Below are positions 33,824-42,547 of a stretch of 64,000 bases of DNA, piece by piece. The notes under the pieces were generated by a model. It had not been told where the DNA came from and ran no database searches. It saw only the letters and a program-made list of their open reading frames with translations. A program made the translations under genes and the position numbers. The DNA is from Egaibacter danicus (GTDB lineage Bacteria > Pseudomonadota > Gammaproteobacteria > Burkholderiales > Burkholderiaceae_C), in contig JADJII010000004.1 of NCBI GenBank assembly GCA_016707075.1, forward strand, positions 248,001 to 312,000. Reading direction: 5' to 3'. Position 1 is the stretch's first letter. Each line of letters begins with the position of its first letter.

Positions 33824-36607
33824 ATGCCTGAAGCGCCCGGTGTCACCCTTGTATCCACTCTCAAGACATTCAAAACCGCCTCAGGCAAGGCGGGCAAGTA
33901 CCATTCTCTGCCTGCTTTAGCCAAACAGTTCCCCAACGTGAGTCGTCTGCCGGTGTCGATGCGCATCGTGCTGGAGTCCGTGCTGCGCAACTGTGACGGC
34001 AAGAAGGTTACCGCGGGCCACGTGGCGCAGGTGGCTGGCTGGCAGCCCAACGCACCGCGCACCGATGAAATCCCGTTCCTGGTGTCGCGCGTGGTGCTGC
34101 AGGACTTCACTGGTGTTCCGCTACTGGCTGATCTCGCGGCCATGCGCAGTGTGGCAGTTAAGCTGGGCAAGGACCCCAAGCGCATTGAGCCGCTGGTACC
34201 CGTGGACCTGGTGGTGGACCATTCGGTGATGGTGGACCACTATGGCAAGAAGGATTCGCTGGACCTGAACATGAAGCTTGAATTCCAGCGCAACCGCGAG
34301 CGCTACGAGTTCATGAAATGGGGCATGCAGGCCTTTGACACGTTTCGCGTTGTGCCACCTGGCTTTGGCATCGTGCACCAGGTGAATCTGGAGTTTCTGG
34401 CGCGTGGCGTCCACAAGACACCGGACGGCGTTTATTACCCCGACACGCTGGTAGGCACCGACAGCCACACCACCATGATCAACGGCATTGGCGTAGTGGC
34501 CTGGGGCTGCGGTGGCATTGAGGCCGAAGCGGCCATGCTGGGCCAGCCGGTGTACTTTTTGACGCCCGACGTGGTGGGCTTCGAGCTGACGGGTCGCCTG
34601 CGTGAGGGTGTGACTGCCACCGACCTGGTGCTCACCGTGACCGAGATCTTGCGCCAACACAAGGTGGTGGGCAAGTTTGTCGAATTTTTTGGCGAGGGCA
34701 CACGCACATTGGCCCTGCCTGACCGCGCCACAATTGCCAACATGGCCCCCGAATACGGCGCCACCATGGGTTTCTTTCCCGTGGACGACAAGACGATCGA
34801 TTACTTCTCTGGCACGGGTCGCACGAAGGTCGAGATGGAGGCTTTTGAGGCTTACTTCAAGGCGCAGGGCTTGTTTGGCGTGCCGAAGGCGGGGGATATT
34901 GATTACTCGCAGGTCGTGAGGCTGGACTTGGGACAGGTTACCCCCAGTCTGGCCGGCCCCAAGCGTCCGCAGGACCGCATTGAGCTGGGCAAGGTGGCTG
35001 CACAGTTCGCCAGCCTGTTCAGCAAGCCCAACAGCGAGAACGGATTTAACCAGCCTGCCCGGAAGCTGGGCACTACCTTTGCGGCATCTGATGGCATTGC
35101 AGTAAAAAACGGAGACGTGCTGATTGCCGCCATCACCAGCTGCACCAACACCTCCAACCCCAGCGTGTTGCTGGCGGCGGGCCTGCTGGCTAAAAAGGCA
35201 GTCGAGGCTGGCTTGCGCGTCAAGCCACACATCAAGACCTCACTGGCACCCGGCTCGCGCATCGTCACGGAGTATTTGACCGAAACCGGCCTGCTGCCCT
35301 ATCTGGAAAAACTGGGCTTTGCGCTGGCGGGCTATGGCTGCACCACCTGCATCGGCAACGCGGGCGACCTCACGCCCGAGCTCAATGAGGTCATCACCAG
35401 CAACGACCTGGTGTGTGCGGCCGTGCTGTCTGGCAACCGCAACTTCGAGGCGCGCATCCACCCCAATCTGAAAGCCAACTTCCTGGCCAGTCCACCGCTG
35501 GTGGTGGCCTATGCGATTGCTGGCACAGTGAACCGTGACCTGATGACCGAGCCCGTGGGCAAGGGTAAGGGTGGCAAAGATGTGTATCTGGGCGACATCT
35601 GGCCGACCAGCGACGAAATCTACCGGCTGCTGAAATTTGCCATGAACGGCAAAGCGTTTCGCGAGAACTACGCCAGGGTCAAGACCGAGCCCGGAAAACT
35701 GTGGGACAACATCACAGGCGTGGCGGGGCAAGCCTACACCTGGCCCGCCAGTACCTACATTGCCGAGCCGCCTTTTTTTGTCGCATTTGCTATAAAAAAT
35801 ATAGCTGCTCAAGCATATTCAACGGTATCTGGAGGCCTGGACTTGGGGTTTTGCCAAAATGATGCTCAAAATGTGCATGGAGCCCGCATCATGGCCCTGT
35901 TCGGCGACTCCATCACCACTGACCATATTTCGCCTGCAGGTTCCATCAAGGAGAGCTCGCCTGCGGGCCAGTGGTTGCTCGCGCACGGCGTGCAAAAGGC
36001 CGACTTCAACTCTTACGGCGCGCGACGTGGCAACCATGACGTGATGATGCGCGGCACCTTTGCCAACGTGCGCATCAAGAATCTGATGATCCCGCCAGAC
36101 GCTGCCGGTTCGCGCGAGGAGGGCGGCGTGACGATTTACCAGCATGACGGTCCGGATCAGGGCCACAAGATGTTCATCTATGACGCCGCCATGCAATACC
36201 TGGCCGACGGCGTGCCGACCGTGATCTTTGCCGGAGAGGAATACGGCGCCGGGTCGAGCCGGGACTGGGCCGCCAAAGGCACCCAGTTGCTGGGCATCAA
36301 GGCTGTGGTGGCCAGAAGCTTTGAGCGCATTCACCGCAGCAATCTGGTGGGCATGGGTGTGTTGCCACTGCAGTTCAAAGGGGCAGACTCCTGGCAGTCG
36401 ATGGGCTTGCGGGGTGATGAGTTGATTGATGTGATCGCTGATGCTGATCTCACGCCCCAGAGTGACGCCAGGCTGCGCATCACCCGAGCCGACGGCTCCA
36501 CATCGGACGTGACGGTCACACTGCGCATCGACACCCCCATCGAGGTGGACTACTACCGCAACGGCGGCATATTGCCCTTCGTGCTCCGGCAACTGCTGGC
36601 GAATTGA
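33824..36607 (+). CDS. acnA: Aconitate hydratase A with a repeat-derived insert
   Basis: A 927-residue citrate-cycle aconitase. The 4Fe-4S cysteines are in AITSCTNTSNPS and YGCTTCIGNAG; the C-terminal swivelling domain contains GDSITTDHISPAG and EEYGAGSSRDWAAKG. The start with a GGAG site is the ATG at 33824. Between PPFF and ARIMALFGDS, roughly residues 650-685, the linker reads AIKNIAAQAYSTVSGGLDLGF; it is encoded by a dispersed repeat copy and is longer than I recall from other AcnA proteins. The frame is kept, so activity is probably retained. Confidence 0.95.
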   Translation: MPEAPGVTLVSTLKTFKTASGKAGKYHSLPALAKQFPNVSRLPVSMRIVLESVLRNCDGKKVTAGHVAQVAGWQPNAPRTDEIPFLVSRVVLQDFTGVPLLADLAAMRSVAVKLGKDPKRIEPLVPVDLVVDHSVMVDHYGKKDSLDLNMKLEFQRNRERYEFMKWGMQAFDTFRVVPPGFGIVHQVNLEFLARGVHKTPDGVYYPDTLVGTDSHTTMINGIGVVAWGCGGIEAEAAMLGQPVYFLTPDVVGFELTGRLREGVTATDLVLTVTEILRQHKVVGKFVEFFGEGTRTLALPDRATIANMAPEYGATMGFFPVDDKTIDYFSGTGRTKVEMEAFEAYFKAQGLFGVPKAGDIDYSQVVRLDLGQVTPSLAGPKRPQDRIELGKVAAQFASLFSKPNSENGFNQPARKLGTTFAASDGIAVKNGDVLIAAITSCTNTSNPSVLLAAGLLAKKAVEAGLRVKPHIKTSLAPGSRIVTEYLTETGLLPYLEKLGFALAGYGCTTCIGNAGDLTPELNEVITSNDLVCAAVLSGNRNFEARIHPNLKANFLASPPLVVAYAIAGTVNRDLMTEPVGKGKGGKDVYLGDIWPTSDEIYRLLKFAMNGKAFRENYARVKTEPGKLWDNITGVAGQAYTWPASTYIAEPPFFVAFAIKNIAAQAYSTVSGGLDLGFCQNDAQNVHGARIMALFGDSITTDHISPAGSIKESSPAGQWLLAHGVQKADFNSYGARRGNHDVMMRGTFANVRIKNLMIPPDAAGSREEGGVTIYQHDGPDQGHKMFIYDAAMQYLADGVPTVIFAGEEYGAGSSRDWAAKGTQLLGIKAVVARSFERIHRSNLVGMGVLPLQFKGADSWQSMGLRGDELIDVIADADLTPQSDARLRITRADGSTSDVTVTLRIDTPIEVDYYRNGGILPFVLRQLLAN
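35785..35848 (+). repeat. Dispersed repeat copy inside acnA
   Basis: ATTTGCTATAAAAAATATAGCTGCT, then GCATATTCAACGG, then GGAGGCC and GACTTGG, follow the same order as the intergenic copies. AT-rich codons here (ATA, AAA, AAT) stand out from the GC-rich gene around it. Confidence 0.82.
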
Positions 36608-36633
36608 AACCGGTTTGAAGCCGGTTCACTGGC

Positions 36634-37848
36634 CTAAACCATGTTCGGCAGCTTTTGCAGTGCCTTGAACACACGCCCCGCGTTCACGCGGATTTTGACG
36701 CTGTCCGGCCCCACCGGTGAATGAATGGCAAACGCTTTCTCCCGCGTGTTGCGCGCCAGATAGGTGCCCAGCGCCACACCCTGTGCGCTGATGATGGTAA
36801 CCACCAGCGGCGTGTTGGCCGCCGTGCCCCGTCGGGCAGAAACGGCTATCTCGCCGTTGACCAGGCGAACATACGTGCCCGGAGGGTAAAAACCGAGTGC
36901 GGCTGTCATGGCGGCGCCCACGCGGGCCTCTTCACCGACGGAGCCAATCACCGTTTTCTTGGCCGCCCCAATCGCTGACAGGCCCGGGCGCGATGACCGC
37001 GCAGCAATGCCCGCGACAAATTCGTCCGCCATGCGCAGGATGCGGCGGCACTCCAGATTGCGTGCCAGCCCGCGGGATTCGTCACGGTCGTGATGCAGAC
37101 TCACAATATCCAGCAAGTCATGGTTGGCTTCGCCAAAGCCGCGCAGGATGGCGGCGCTCTTGCCCGGGTGGTCCTTGATCAGTTGCCGCTGCGCCGTGTC
37201 GGGCTTGACGGTCTGGCGGGCCAGCACGTTTTGCTCCACGGCCATGCCGATGTTCATCGTGAGCGCTGCCCGGAACAACACCGGCCGCAATACCGCAGCC
37301 ATATCCAGCTTGCGCGCCGTCAGCTCACAGGCAACCGCCACCAGCAGGGCGTGGGTGGCGCAGTAGCCCAGCGCCGGTTCGGCCAGCGCCTGGAACAGCG
37401 CGAACAGGCAATCGTCCGTATCGGCGTCCAACAACGATGTGGCCCTTTTCTGGACGCCTTCCAGCCGGTCCAGCGGGCTCTGTGCAGACTCGCCCTGGAC
37501 CAGTATGCCGCCCAGCACGGTCTGCAGGTCCAGCCAGCCGCCGGTAATGTCGTGGCCTACGACATAGTCCACATCCAGAATGGTGTCGGGCATGGTGGCC
37601 CGGGCGATTTGCTGAATGCTCACGTTCTCTCGCAGCATGTTGTACACCATTCGGTCATAGCTGCGAATCCACGCCCGGTAGTCGCCCTCGGTCAGGCAGG
37701 CCTGGTGGGCCATCAGCACCTCACGATGCTGCTCGGAGTTGATGGTTTGTCCCTTGCGCAGCAGCAGATTGCCTTTGGCGTCCCACACTGGTACCGGCAG
37801 CGGTTTGCCGGTTTCAACGCGCTTGATGGGAAGCGGAACGTATTTCAT
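36634..37848 (-). CDS. Degenerate HD-GYP-like signalling protein
   Basis: A 404-residue protein with an N-terminal segment seen in HD-GYP proteins (VWDAKGNLLLRKGQTI) and a central HD-GYP-like region. The canonical HDIGK motif reads MNIGM (near ALTMNIGMAVEQ), so the metal-binding His-Asp is lost, while later elements persist (KDHPGKSAAIL, SLHHDRDES). It is therefore unlikely to hydrolyse cyclic-di-GMP and may bind it or act as an adaptor. No signal peptide. Convergent with acnA. Confidence 0.72.
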   Translation of the reverse strand: MKYVPLPIKRVETGKPLPVPVWDAKGNLLLRKGQTINSEQHREVLMAHQACLTEGDYRAWIRSYDRMVYNMLRENVSIQQIARATMPDTILDVDYVVGHDITGGWLDLQTVLGGILVQGESAQSPLDRLEGVQKRATSLLDADTDDCLFALFQALAEPALGYCATHALLVAVACELTARKLDMAAVLRPVLFRAALTMNIGMAVEQNVLARQTVKPDTAQRQLIKDHPGKSAAILRGFGEANHDLLDIVSLHHDRDESRGLARNLECRRILRMADEFVAGIAARSSRPGLSAIGAAKKTVIGSVGEEARVGAAMTAALGFYPPGTYVRLVNGEIAVSARRGTAANTPLVVTIISAQGVALGTYLARNTREKAFAIHSPVGPDSVKIRVNAGRVFKALQKLPNMV

Positions 37849-37929
37849 TGTGCTGGTAGACGCATTCTGGATGGGGTTTGACAGCCGTCAAGCATAGCGT
37901 TTCCCGAAGCGGTCACAATTTCGAACAAT

Positions 37930-39138
37930 ATGGGAAAAGCAGCGTTGATTGCAGGTGGTGGCATTGGTGGCCTGGCGGCGGCGTTTGCGTTGGGCCGCGC
38001 GGGCTGGGGTGTACAGCTGTTTGAGCGCGCCGCGGAGTTCAGCGAGGTAGGTGCCGGCATCCAGATGGGGCCCAACGTCACCCGCGTGCTGCATGGATGG
38101 GGTCTTGCCGACGCGCTGGCCCGGGTGGCCGCATTTCCATCACACCTGCAGGTGCGCAATGCCAGCTCGGGCCGGGAACTGGGCGTGCTGCCGCTGGGCG
38201 ACACAGCCCGCCGGCGTTATGGCGCACCCTACGCCACCATTCACCGTGCGGACATTCTGGGCTTGCTGCTGCAAGCCGTGAAACAGCAGGCCACTGCCGG
38301 GCTGCACCTGGACTGCGAGCTGACCGGGTTCATCCAGAACGGGCAGCGTGTGCTGGTGCGTCCTCGCGAAGGTGCCAGTATCGAAGGCGACCTGCTGGTG
38401 GGGGCGGATGGCCTGTGGAGCCCGTTGCGCCATTGGCTATTGAATGACGGGCCGCCGCGTGTCACCGGGCATCTGGCCTACCGTGCGCTGGTTTCGCAGG
38501 CGGCGTTGCCTGAACGCCTGCGCAGCCAGCAGGTCACCGTGTGGCTGGGGCCACGCCTGCATGTGGTGCAGTATCCGGTGCGCCGCGGCGAGTGGCTTAA
38601 CGTGGTGGCCATTGTGCAGGACGGTGGCAACAGCAAGGCCGCGTCTGACCCCACCAACTGGGACCAGAACGCCACTGCGGCCGGTCTGCGCACGTCACTG
38701 GCCGGCACCTGTGCTGCGCTGCAGGACGTGATCAATGCCGTGGATGGCTGGCGGCTGTGGGCCCTGTGTGACCGCAACCCCATGGCGGGCGCGCATGAAC
38801 ACTTCAGCGGAAGGGCGGTGCTGGTGGGCGACGCGGCGCACCCCATGCGGCCGTATCTGGCGCAGGGCGCCGGCATGGCCATTGAAGATGCGGCCGAGCT
38901 GGAACGGGTGATGTTGAGCCAACCCGGAGTGGATGACGTGTCCACAGCGCTCAGCCAGTTCGCACATGCCCGCTGGCAGCGCAACGCCCGCGTGCAGGCG
39001 AGATCTATCCGCAATGGCGAGATTTTCCACGCCAGTGGTCTGATGCGCTGGGTACGCGATGTATCGCTGGGGCTGCTGGGGGAGCGATTGCTGGATTTGC
39101 CCTGGCTGTATCGGGGTCAAGACGGCGATTTGCTATAA
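37930..39138 (+). CDS. FAD-dependent aromatic-ring monooxygenase family protein
   Basis: A 402-residue flavoprotein of the salicylate/3-hydroxybenzoate hydroxylase group. It has the dinucleotide-binding motif AGGGIGGLAAAFALGRAGW at the N-terminus, the DG motif LLVGADGLWSPLR and the GD motif VLVGDAAHPMRPYLAQGAG. Such enzymes use NAD(P)H and O2 to hydroxylate aromatic acids. No ring-cleavage or transport genes are near, so the substrate stays open. Class assignment is strong. Confidence 0.88.
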   Translation: MGKAALIAGGGIGGLAAAFALGRAGWGVQLFERAAEFSEVGAGIQMGPNVTRVLHGWGLADALARVAAFPSHLQVRNASSGRELGVLPLGDTARRRYGAPYATIHRADILGLLLQAVKQQATAGLHLDCELTGFIQNGQRVLVRPREGASIEGDLLVGADGLWSPLRHWLLNDGPPRVTGHLAYRALVSQAALPERLRSQQVTVWLGPRLHVVQYPVRRGEWLNVVAIVQDGGNSKAASDPTNWDQNATAAGLRTSLAGTCAALQDVINAVDGWRLWALCDRNPMAGAHEHFSGRAVLVGDAAHPMRPYLAQGAGMAIEDAAELERVMLSQPGVDDVSTALSQFAHARWQRNARVQARSIRNGEIFHASGLMRWVRDVSLGLLGERLLDLPWLYRGQDGDLL

Positions 39139-39166
39139 ACGGCGCTGATCACAAAAAAAGATACCC

Positions 39167-39415
39167 ATGACCGAAATCACTCAACGCCCCCCTTTGCCCG
39201 ATCACCTGTCCATTGACCCGCGCAGCCCTTTTCACATTGCTGCCGTGTTCGAACATGACATCGGCATCCGATTCAATGACAGGGAGCGCATGGATGTCGA
39301 GGAATACTGCATCAGTGAAGGCTGGGTGAAGGTGCCCGCTGGCAAGACGGTGGATCGCAAGGGCAAACCGCTGCTGATCAAGCTCAAGGGCAAGGTCGAA
39401 GCGTTTTACCGGTAA
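39167..39415 (+). CDS. DUF3297 family protein
   Basis: An 82-residue basic protein matching the DUF3297 family as I remember it: LPDHLSIDPRSPFH, GIRFNDRERMDVEEYCISEGWVKV and the C-terminal KGKPLLIKLKGKVEAFY. The family is a short single-domain protein of unknown function. No signal or membrane segment. It lies 28 bases after the monooxygenase gene on the same strand and may be cotranscribed. Confidence 0.85.
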   Translation: MTEITQRPPLPDHLSIDPRSPFHIAAVFEHDIGIRFNDRERMDVEEYCISEGWVKVPAGKTVDRKGKPLLIKLKGKVEAFYR

Positions 39416-39444
39416 GAAGCAAACGGGTAGCTGAAATCAACCCG

Positions 39445-40158
39445 TCAGCTCGCCAGGCCCACAAACACATTCTGCACATCGTCATTCGCGTCAATCGCGG
39501 CCAGGAAGGCTTCTACTTCCTCCAGATGTTCGGCGCTCAGGCTGGCCGGGTTCACGGGGTTTTTGGGTTTGTAGCCCAGTTTGGCTGACAGCACGTTGAA
39601 GCCGTGGGTGGGCAGCGCACGGCTGACCAGGTCCAGATCGGTGGCGTCGGTCATAAACAGGGTTGTTCCCTCTTCGTCGCCAGCTTCGAAGTCCTGGGCG
39701 CCCGCCTCAATCGCAGCCACTTCAGCGTCTGCACCAGCCGCGGCCGGTTCCGCTTCAATCATGCCTACGTAGTCAAAGTCCCAGGCCACCGAGCCCGACG
39801 TGCCGAGCTGCCCCTTGCGGAACAGCACGCGCATTTCAGGGGCGGTGCGGTTCACGTTGTCGGTCAGGCATTCGACCATCACCGGCACCTGGTGCGGTGC
39901 AAAACCCTCGTAAATGACGCGCTCAAAGTTGACGGCCTCGCCCGTCAGGCCGGCACCTTTCTTGATGGCGCGGTCCAACGTGTCCTTGGGCATGGACACC
40001 TTGCGGGCCTGCTCGACCAGCAGGCGCAGGCGTGCGTTGGCAGCGGGGTCGGCGCCACTGCGTGCCGCGATCATGATGTCTTTGGACAATTTGCCAAATA
40101 CGCGGCCCTTGGCATTGGCTGCCAGTTCCTTGCCTTTTGCTTTCCATTGCGCGCCCAT
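39445..40158 (-). CDS. YebC/PmpR family regulatory or translation factor
   Basis: A 237-residue YebC-family protein: the N-terminal three-helix domain starts GAQWKAKGKELAANAKGRVFGKLSKD and the next domain has FERVIYEGFAPHQVPVMVECLTDN, followed by a long acidic loop. The family has been described as transcriptional regulators and as translation factors that help at proline stretches (TACO1/YebC). Length and motifs are normal. It is convergent with DUF3297. Confidence 0.93.
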   Translation of the reverse strand: MGAQWKAKGKELAANAKGRVFGKLSKDIMIAARSGADPAANARLRLLVEQARKVSMPKDTLDRAIKKGAGLTGEAVNFERVIYEGFAPHQVPVMVECLTDNVNRTAPEMRVLFRKGQLGTSGSVAWDFDYVGMIEAEPAAAGADAEVAAIEAGAQDFEAGDEEGTTLFMTDATDLDLVSRALPTHGFNVLSAKLGYKPKNPVNPASLSAEHLEEVEAFLAAIDANDDVQNVFVGLAS

Positions 40159-40269
40159 GTCTGAAATTCCTTGTTGTTACAGCGCGGGTATGCGCCTGGC
40201 CATGTTGGTGTGATTGGGAGGGACTAGGTTATACACCCACACGCATGCCCACCACATCAATCACGCAAA

Positions 40270-40330
40270 ATGCTACAAAAATAATAGCTATTCACGCATA
40301 TTAGACGAGGGCTAAGGGCCGATTTGACAT
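40270..40330 (+). repeat. Dispersed repeat, intergenic copy
   Basis: ATGCTACAAAAATAATAGCTATTCACGCATATTAGACGAGGGCTAAGGGCCGATTTGACA has all blocks of the family. It lies between yebC and the copper operon, in a 295-base gene-free stretch whose remaining bases show nothing else I can name. Confidence 0.85.
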
Positions 40331-40453
40331 GTAAATTTGTTGAATTTACGTTGTTGAAGCCAAAAGCGACTGGTGGATGGGCTGATCCCGGCTGGCGCTG
40401 TGGGGAGCATTCGGCCGGCGGAACTTTCGGGCTGACCCGGTATCATCCAACTT

Positions 40454-40846
40454 GTGCGCCTCATCATTTCGCTCATCCTGATTGCCCTGTTGCCTGTGCG
40501 TAGCTGGGCCGGTGATGTCATGTCGGTTCAGATGGCCGCGCAGGCGGCGCATCATGCAATGGCGACACCGGTGCCGTCATCAACTCAAGTTCAAGCAAAT
40601 GTGAATTGCCATGAAATGGGTGAGCCGGTAGCGGCTGTATTGCAGCACGAGGCTGCCGAAGACAGTGGCTTGGACAGCGATTGCGATGCCTGTATCTCTT
40701 GCCAGGTGTGCTCTTCCGTTGCTGCCATAGAGCCCTCGTTTACGCAGGAGAGCATCCGTGCGTACCCCTTTGCTGTCCCGCCGCAGGCAGCATCGATCTA
40801 TGCCAGCGCAGAACTCGCGCTGGGCCAGAAACCTCCCATTTCCTGA
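40454..40846 (+). CDS. Secreted four-cysteine protein of the copper operon
   Basis: A 130-residue protein with a GTG start and a signal peptide (MRLIISLILIALLPVRSWA). The mature chain has one clear feature: Cys77, Cys80, Cys83 and Cys86 in a CxxCxxCxxC array (DCDACISCQVCSS), with upstream His-rich and Met-containing segments (AAHHAM, NCHEMG). It is probably a periplasmic metal-binding or sensing protein similar in layout to CzcI/DUF2946-type proteins that precede metal-efflux operons. No homologous function is certain. First gene of the copper cluster. Confidence 0.65.
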   Translation: MRLIISLILIALLPVRSWAGDVMSVQMAAQAAHHAMATPVPSSTQVQANVNCHEMGEPVAAVLQHEAAEDSGLDSDCDACISCQVCSSVAAIEPSFTQESIRAYPFAVPPQAASIYASAELALGQKPPIS

Positions 40847-40960
40847 TCGCAAGGCCCTAACTGGGCCTGTACTTTGCCGATCTACGCCCGGCTGGTGCAT
40901 TCAGCCAGTACCCGGCGCAGTTTTTTTGGCAGTCGTCATGACGTCTATCAGGAGTTTGAA

Positions 40961-41335
40961 ATGTCACATTTATCAACACGGCGCCGCGCAGTTCGCGTTG
41001 CCGCGATCAGGGGGATTGCCGCTCTGGCGTGCGGGGGAACTTTGAGCCTGGCGCAAGCCCAGGCGCCGGGTAGCGTTCGCATCGAACTCGCACCCACACT
41101 GGAGGCCAGCGCACCTGGCACGCCGGTGCCGAAAGCGCAATATCAATCAAGCTTTGACGGTCTGCCTACCGGTATCGAGCAGGCAGTAGTTGATTGGCGG
41201 GCCGCCAATGCCACTGTGGGGCAATTCAAGCGAGGTCATGTCGACCTTCTGAAGTGGGAGGAAGAGCAGGTGCGACAGAAACCTGTTCCCTCTGGCATGC
41301 CTGATATGCCTTGCTGCAAGGGGACGAAGCCATGA
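40961..41335 (+). CDS. 124-residue exported protein coupled to the TolC-like gene
   Basis: The start at 40961 has an AGGAG site seven bases away. The N-terminus (STRRRAVRVAAIRGIAALACGG...LAQA) is an arginine-rich signal peptide. The mature part is small and contains SSFDGLPTGIEQAVVDWRAANATVGQFKRGHVDLLKWEE and ends in a metal-capable MPDMPCCKG. Its stop overlaps the TolC-like start by 4 bases, so the two are made together. I do not recognise the family; the context suggests a partner of the TolC-like protein in copper handling. Confidence 0.65.
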   Translation: MSHLSTRRRAVRVAAIRGIAALACGGTLSLAQAQAPGSVRIELAPTLEASAPGTPVPKAQYQSSFDGLPTGIEQAVVDWRAANATVGQFKRGHVDLLKWEEEQVRQKPVPSGMPDMPCCKGTKP

Positions 41336-42510
41336 TCGTCCTGATCTCGCCCAAAGCACTTCGATTAACGCTGACCAGCCTTTTTCTGGCAACAGCGGCA
41401 GGCGCGGCACTTACGGCTCCACCACCCGACGGGGGGCTGACCGACCTGCAGGCCAGCGTGCAAGGCCTGATCATTGGCATCCAGCCCGGTACCGCGGTGC
41501 TGCCTCGCCCGACGCTGGACACCGCAGAGGAGGTGCGTGCGCTGCTGCAAAAGCCGCTGTCGGCCGATGCCGCTGTTCGCATTGCGGTGCTCAACAACCC
41601 GGGCCTTCAGATTGCCATGGGCGCCGCGGGCATGTCCATCAGCGATGCCGTTCGCTCAGACAACCCTGCCAAACTGAAGATGCGCCAGGCCATCACGGTG
41701 CTGTCCGCTCGGGCCTACAAAGCGTGGGTCTCAGCGGTGGCTGCCGAGCAGTCCGCTCAGTTGCTGGAAGAGGCCAAAAATACGCTGGAGACCACCACAG
41801 ACCTGACACGGCGCATGACGCAGGTAGGCAATGTCAGCAAGCTGACCCAGGCCCGTGCGCAGCTGGCTTTGTCCGAGGCCGCGGTGGCTTGGGCCCGGTC
41901 ACGCAGCAGTGCACTGGCCGCTCGTGAAAACCTGACCGTTGTTCTCGGTCTATGGGGCGCACAAGCCCGGTATCAGCTTGAAGCCGGATTGCCGGCATTG
42001 CCGATGCAGGCGATTGAGGTGCCAGACGTTGAAGCGCTCGCACTGCAGGCCCGTGCGGACTTGCGCGTTGCGAGGGCGCAATGGCAACTCAAGCAGGGCC
42101 AGGCGAAGTTCTCCCACGCAGATGATCTGTGGGATGCGGTTGGTGATGCAGCCAGCGTACGCTCTACGGCGGTCAAATTGCGTAGCCAGGCACGTGAAGT
42201 CTATTTTGCGTACCGCACGGCTTTTGACATTGCCCGGCATCTGCAGGTGGAAGTATTGCCGCTTCGAACGTTTGTCCATGATGAACTGGTGCTCCGATAC
42301 AACGGCATGTTGACCAGCATCTTTGATGTATTGGTTGACAGCCAGGCCCGCACATTGACCTCCCAGGCTGCCGTGATGGCGCATCGGGACTTTTGGCTGG
42401 CCCATGCCGATCTGCAGGCGCTGCTGGCAGGTGCTCCGATGGATGGCCTCAAAAGTGCTGCTGGCGAATCCGCTGTTGCTGCGCCCGGCGCGGCTTCTGC
42501 GTCGCATTGA
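41332..42510 (+). CDS. TolC-family protein apparently lacking both beta-hairpins
   Basis: A 392-residue exported protein (signal peptide about 1-26) of the TolC/CusC outer membrane factor family. Helical family segments are well kept: ALLQKPLSADAAVRIAVLNNPGLQ, KAWVSAVAAEQSAQLLEEAK, RRMTQVGNVSKLTQARAQLAL, and in the second half REVYFAYRTAFDIARH and ELVLRYNGMLTSIFDVL. The membrane beta-hairpins expected after about residue 111 (SDNP) and after about residue 257 (LKQGQ) are absent; helix segments join directly. About 75-80 residues are missing compared with relatives I remember. It is probably a soluble periplasmic protein rather than a pore. Confidence 0.78.
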   Translation: MIVLISPKALRLTLTSLFLATAAGAALTAPPPDGGLTDLQASVQGLIIGIQPGTAVLPRPTLDTAEEVRALLQKPLSADAAVRIAVLNNPGLQIAMGAAGMSISDAVRSDNPAKLKMRQAITVLSARAYKAWVSAVAAEQSAQLLEEAKNTLETTTDLTRRMTQVGNVSKLTQARAQLALSEAAVAWARSRSSALAARENLTVVLGLWGAQARYQLEAGLPALPMQAIEVPDVEALALQARADLRVARAQWQLKQGQAKFSHADDLWDAVGDAASVRSTAVKLRSQAREVYFAYRTAFDIARHLQVEVLPLRTFVHDELVLRYNGMLTSIFDVLVDSQARTLTSQAAVMAHRDFWLAHADLQALLAGAPMDGLKSAAGESAVAAPGAASASH

Positions 42511-42547
42511 TGGTCATCAGCTTACTTACCCATTCAAGGAACGATTC

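Noticed and set aside
39126..39145. ATTTGCTATAAA at the end of the monooxygenase gene as another repeat copy
   Set aside because: Only the first block matches; the remaining blocks of the repeat are absent, so chance similarity is more likely.
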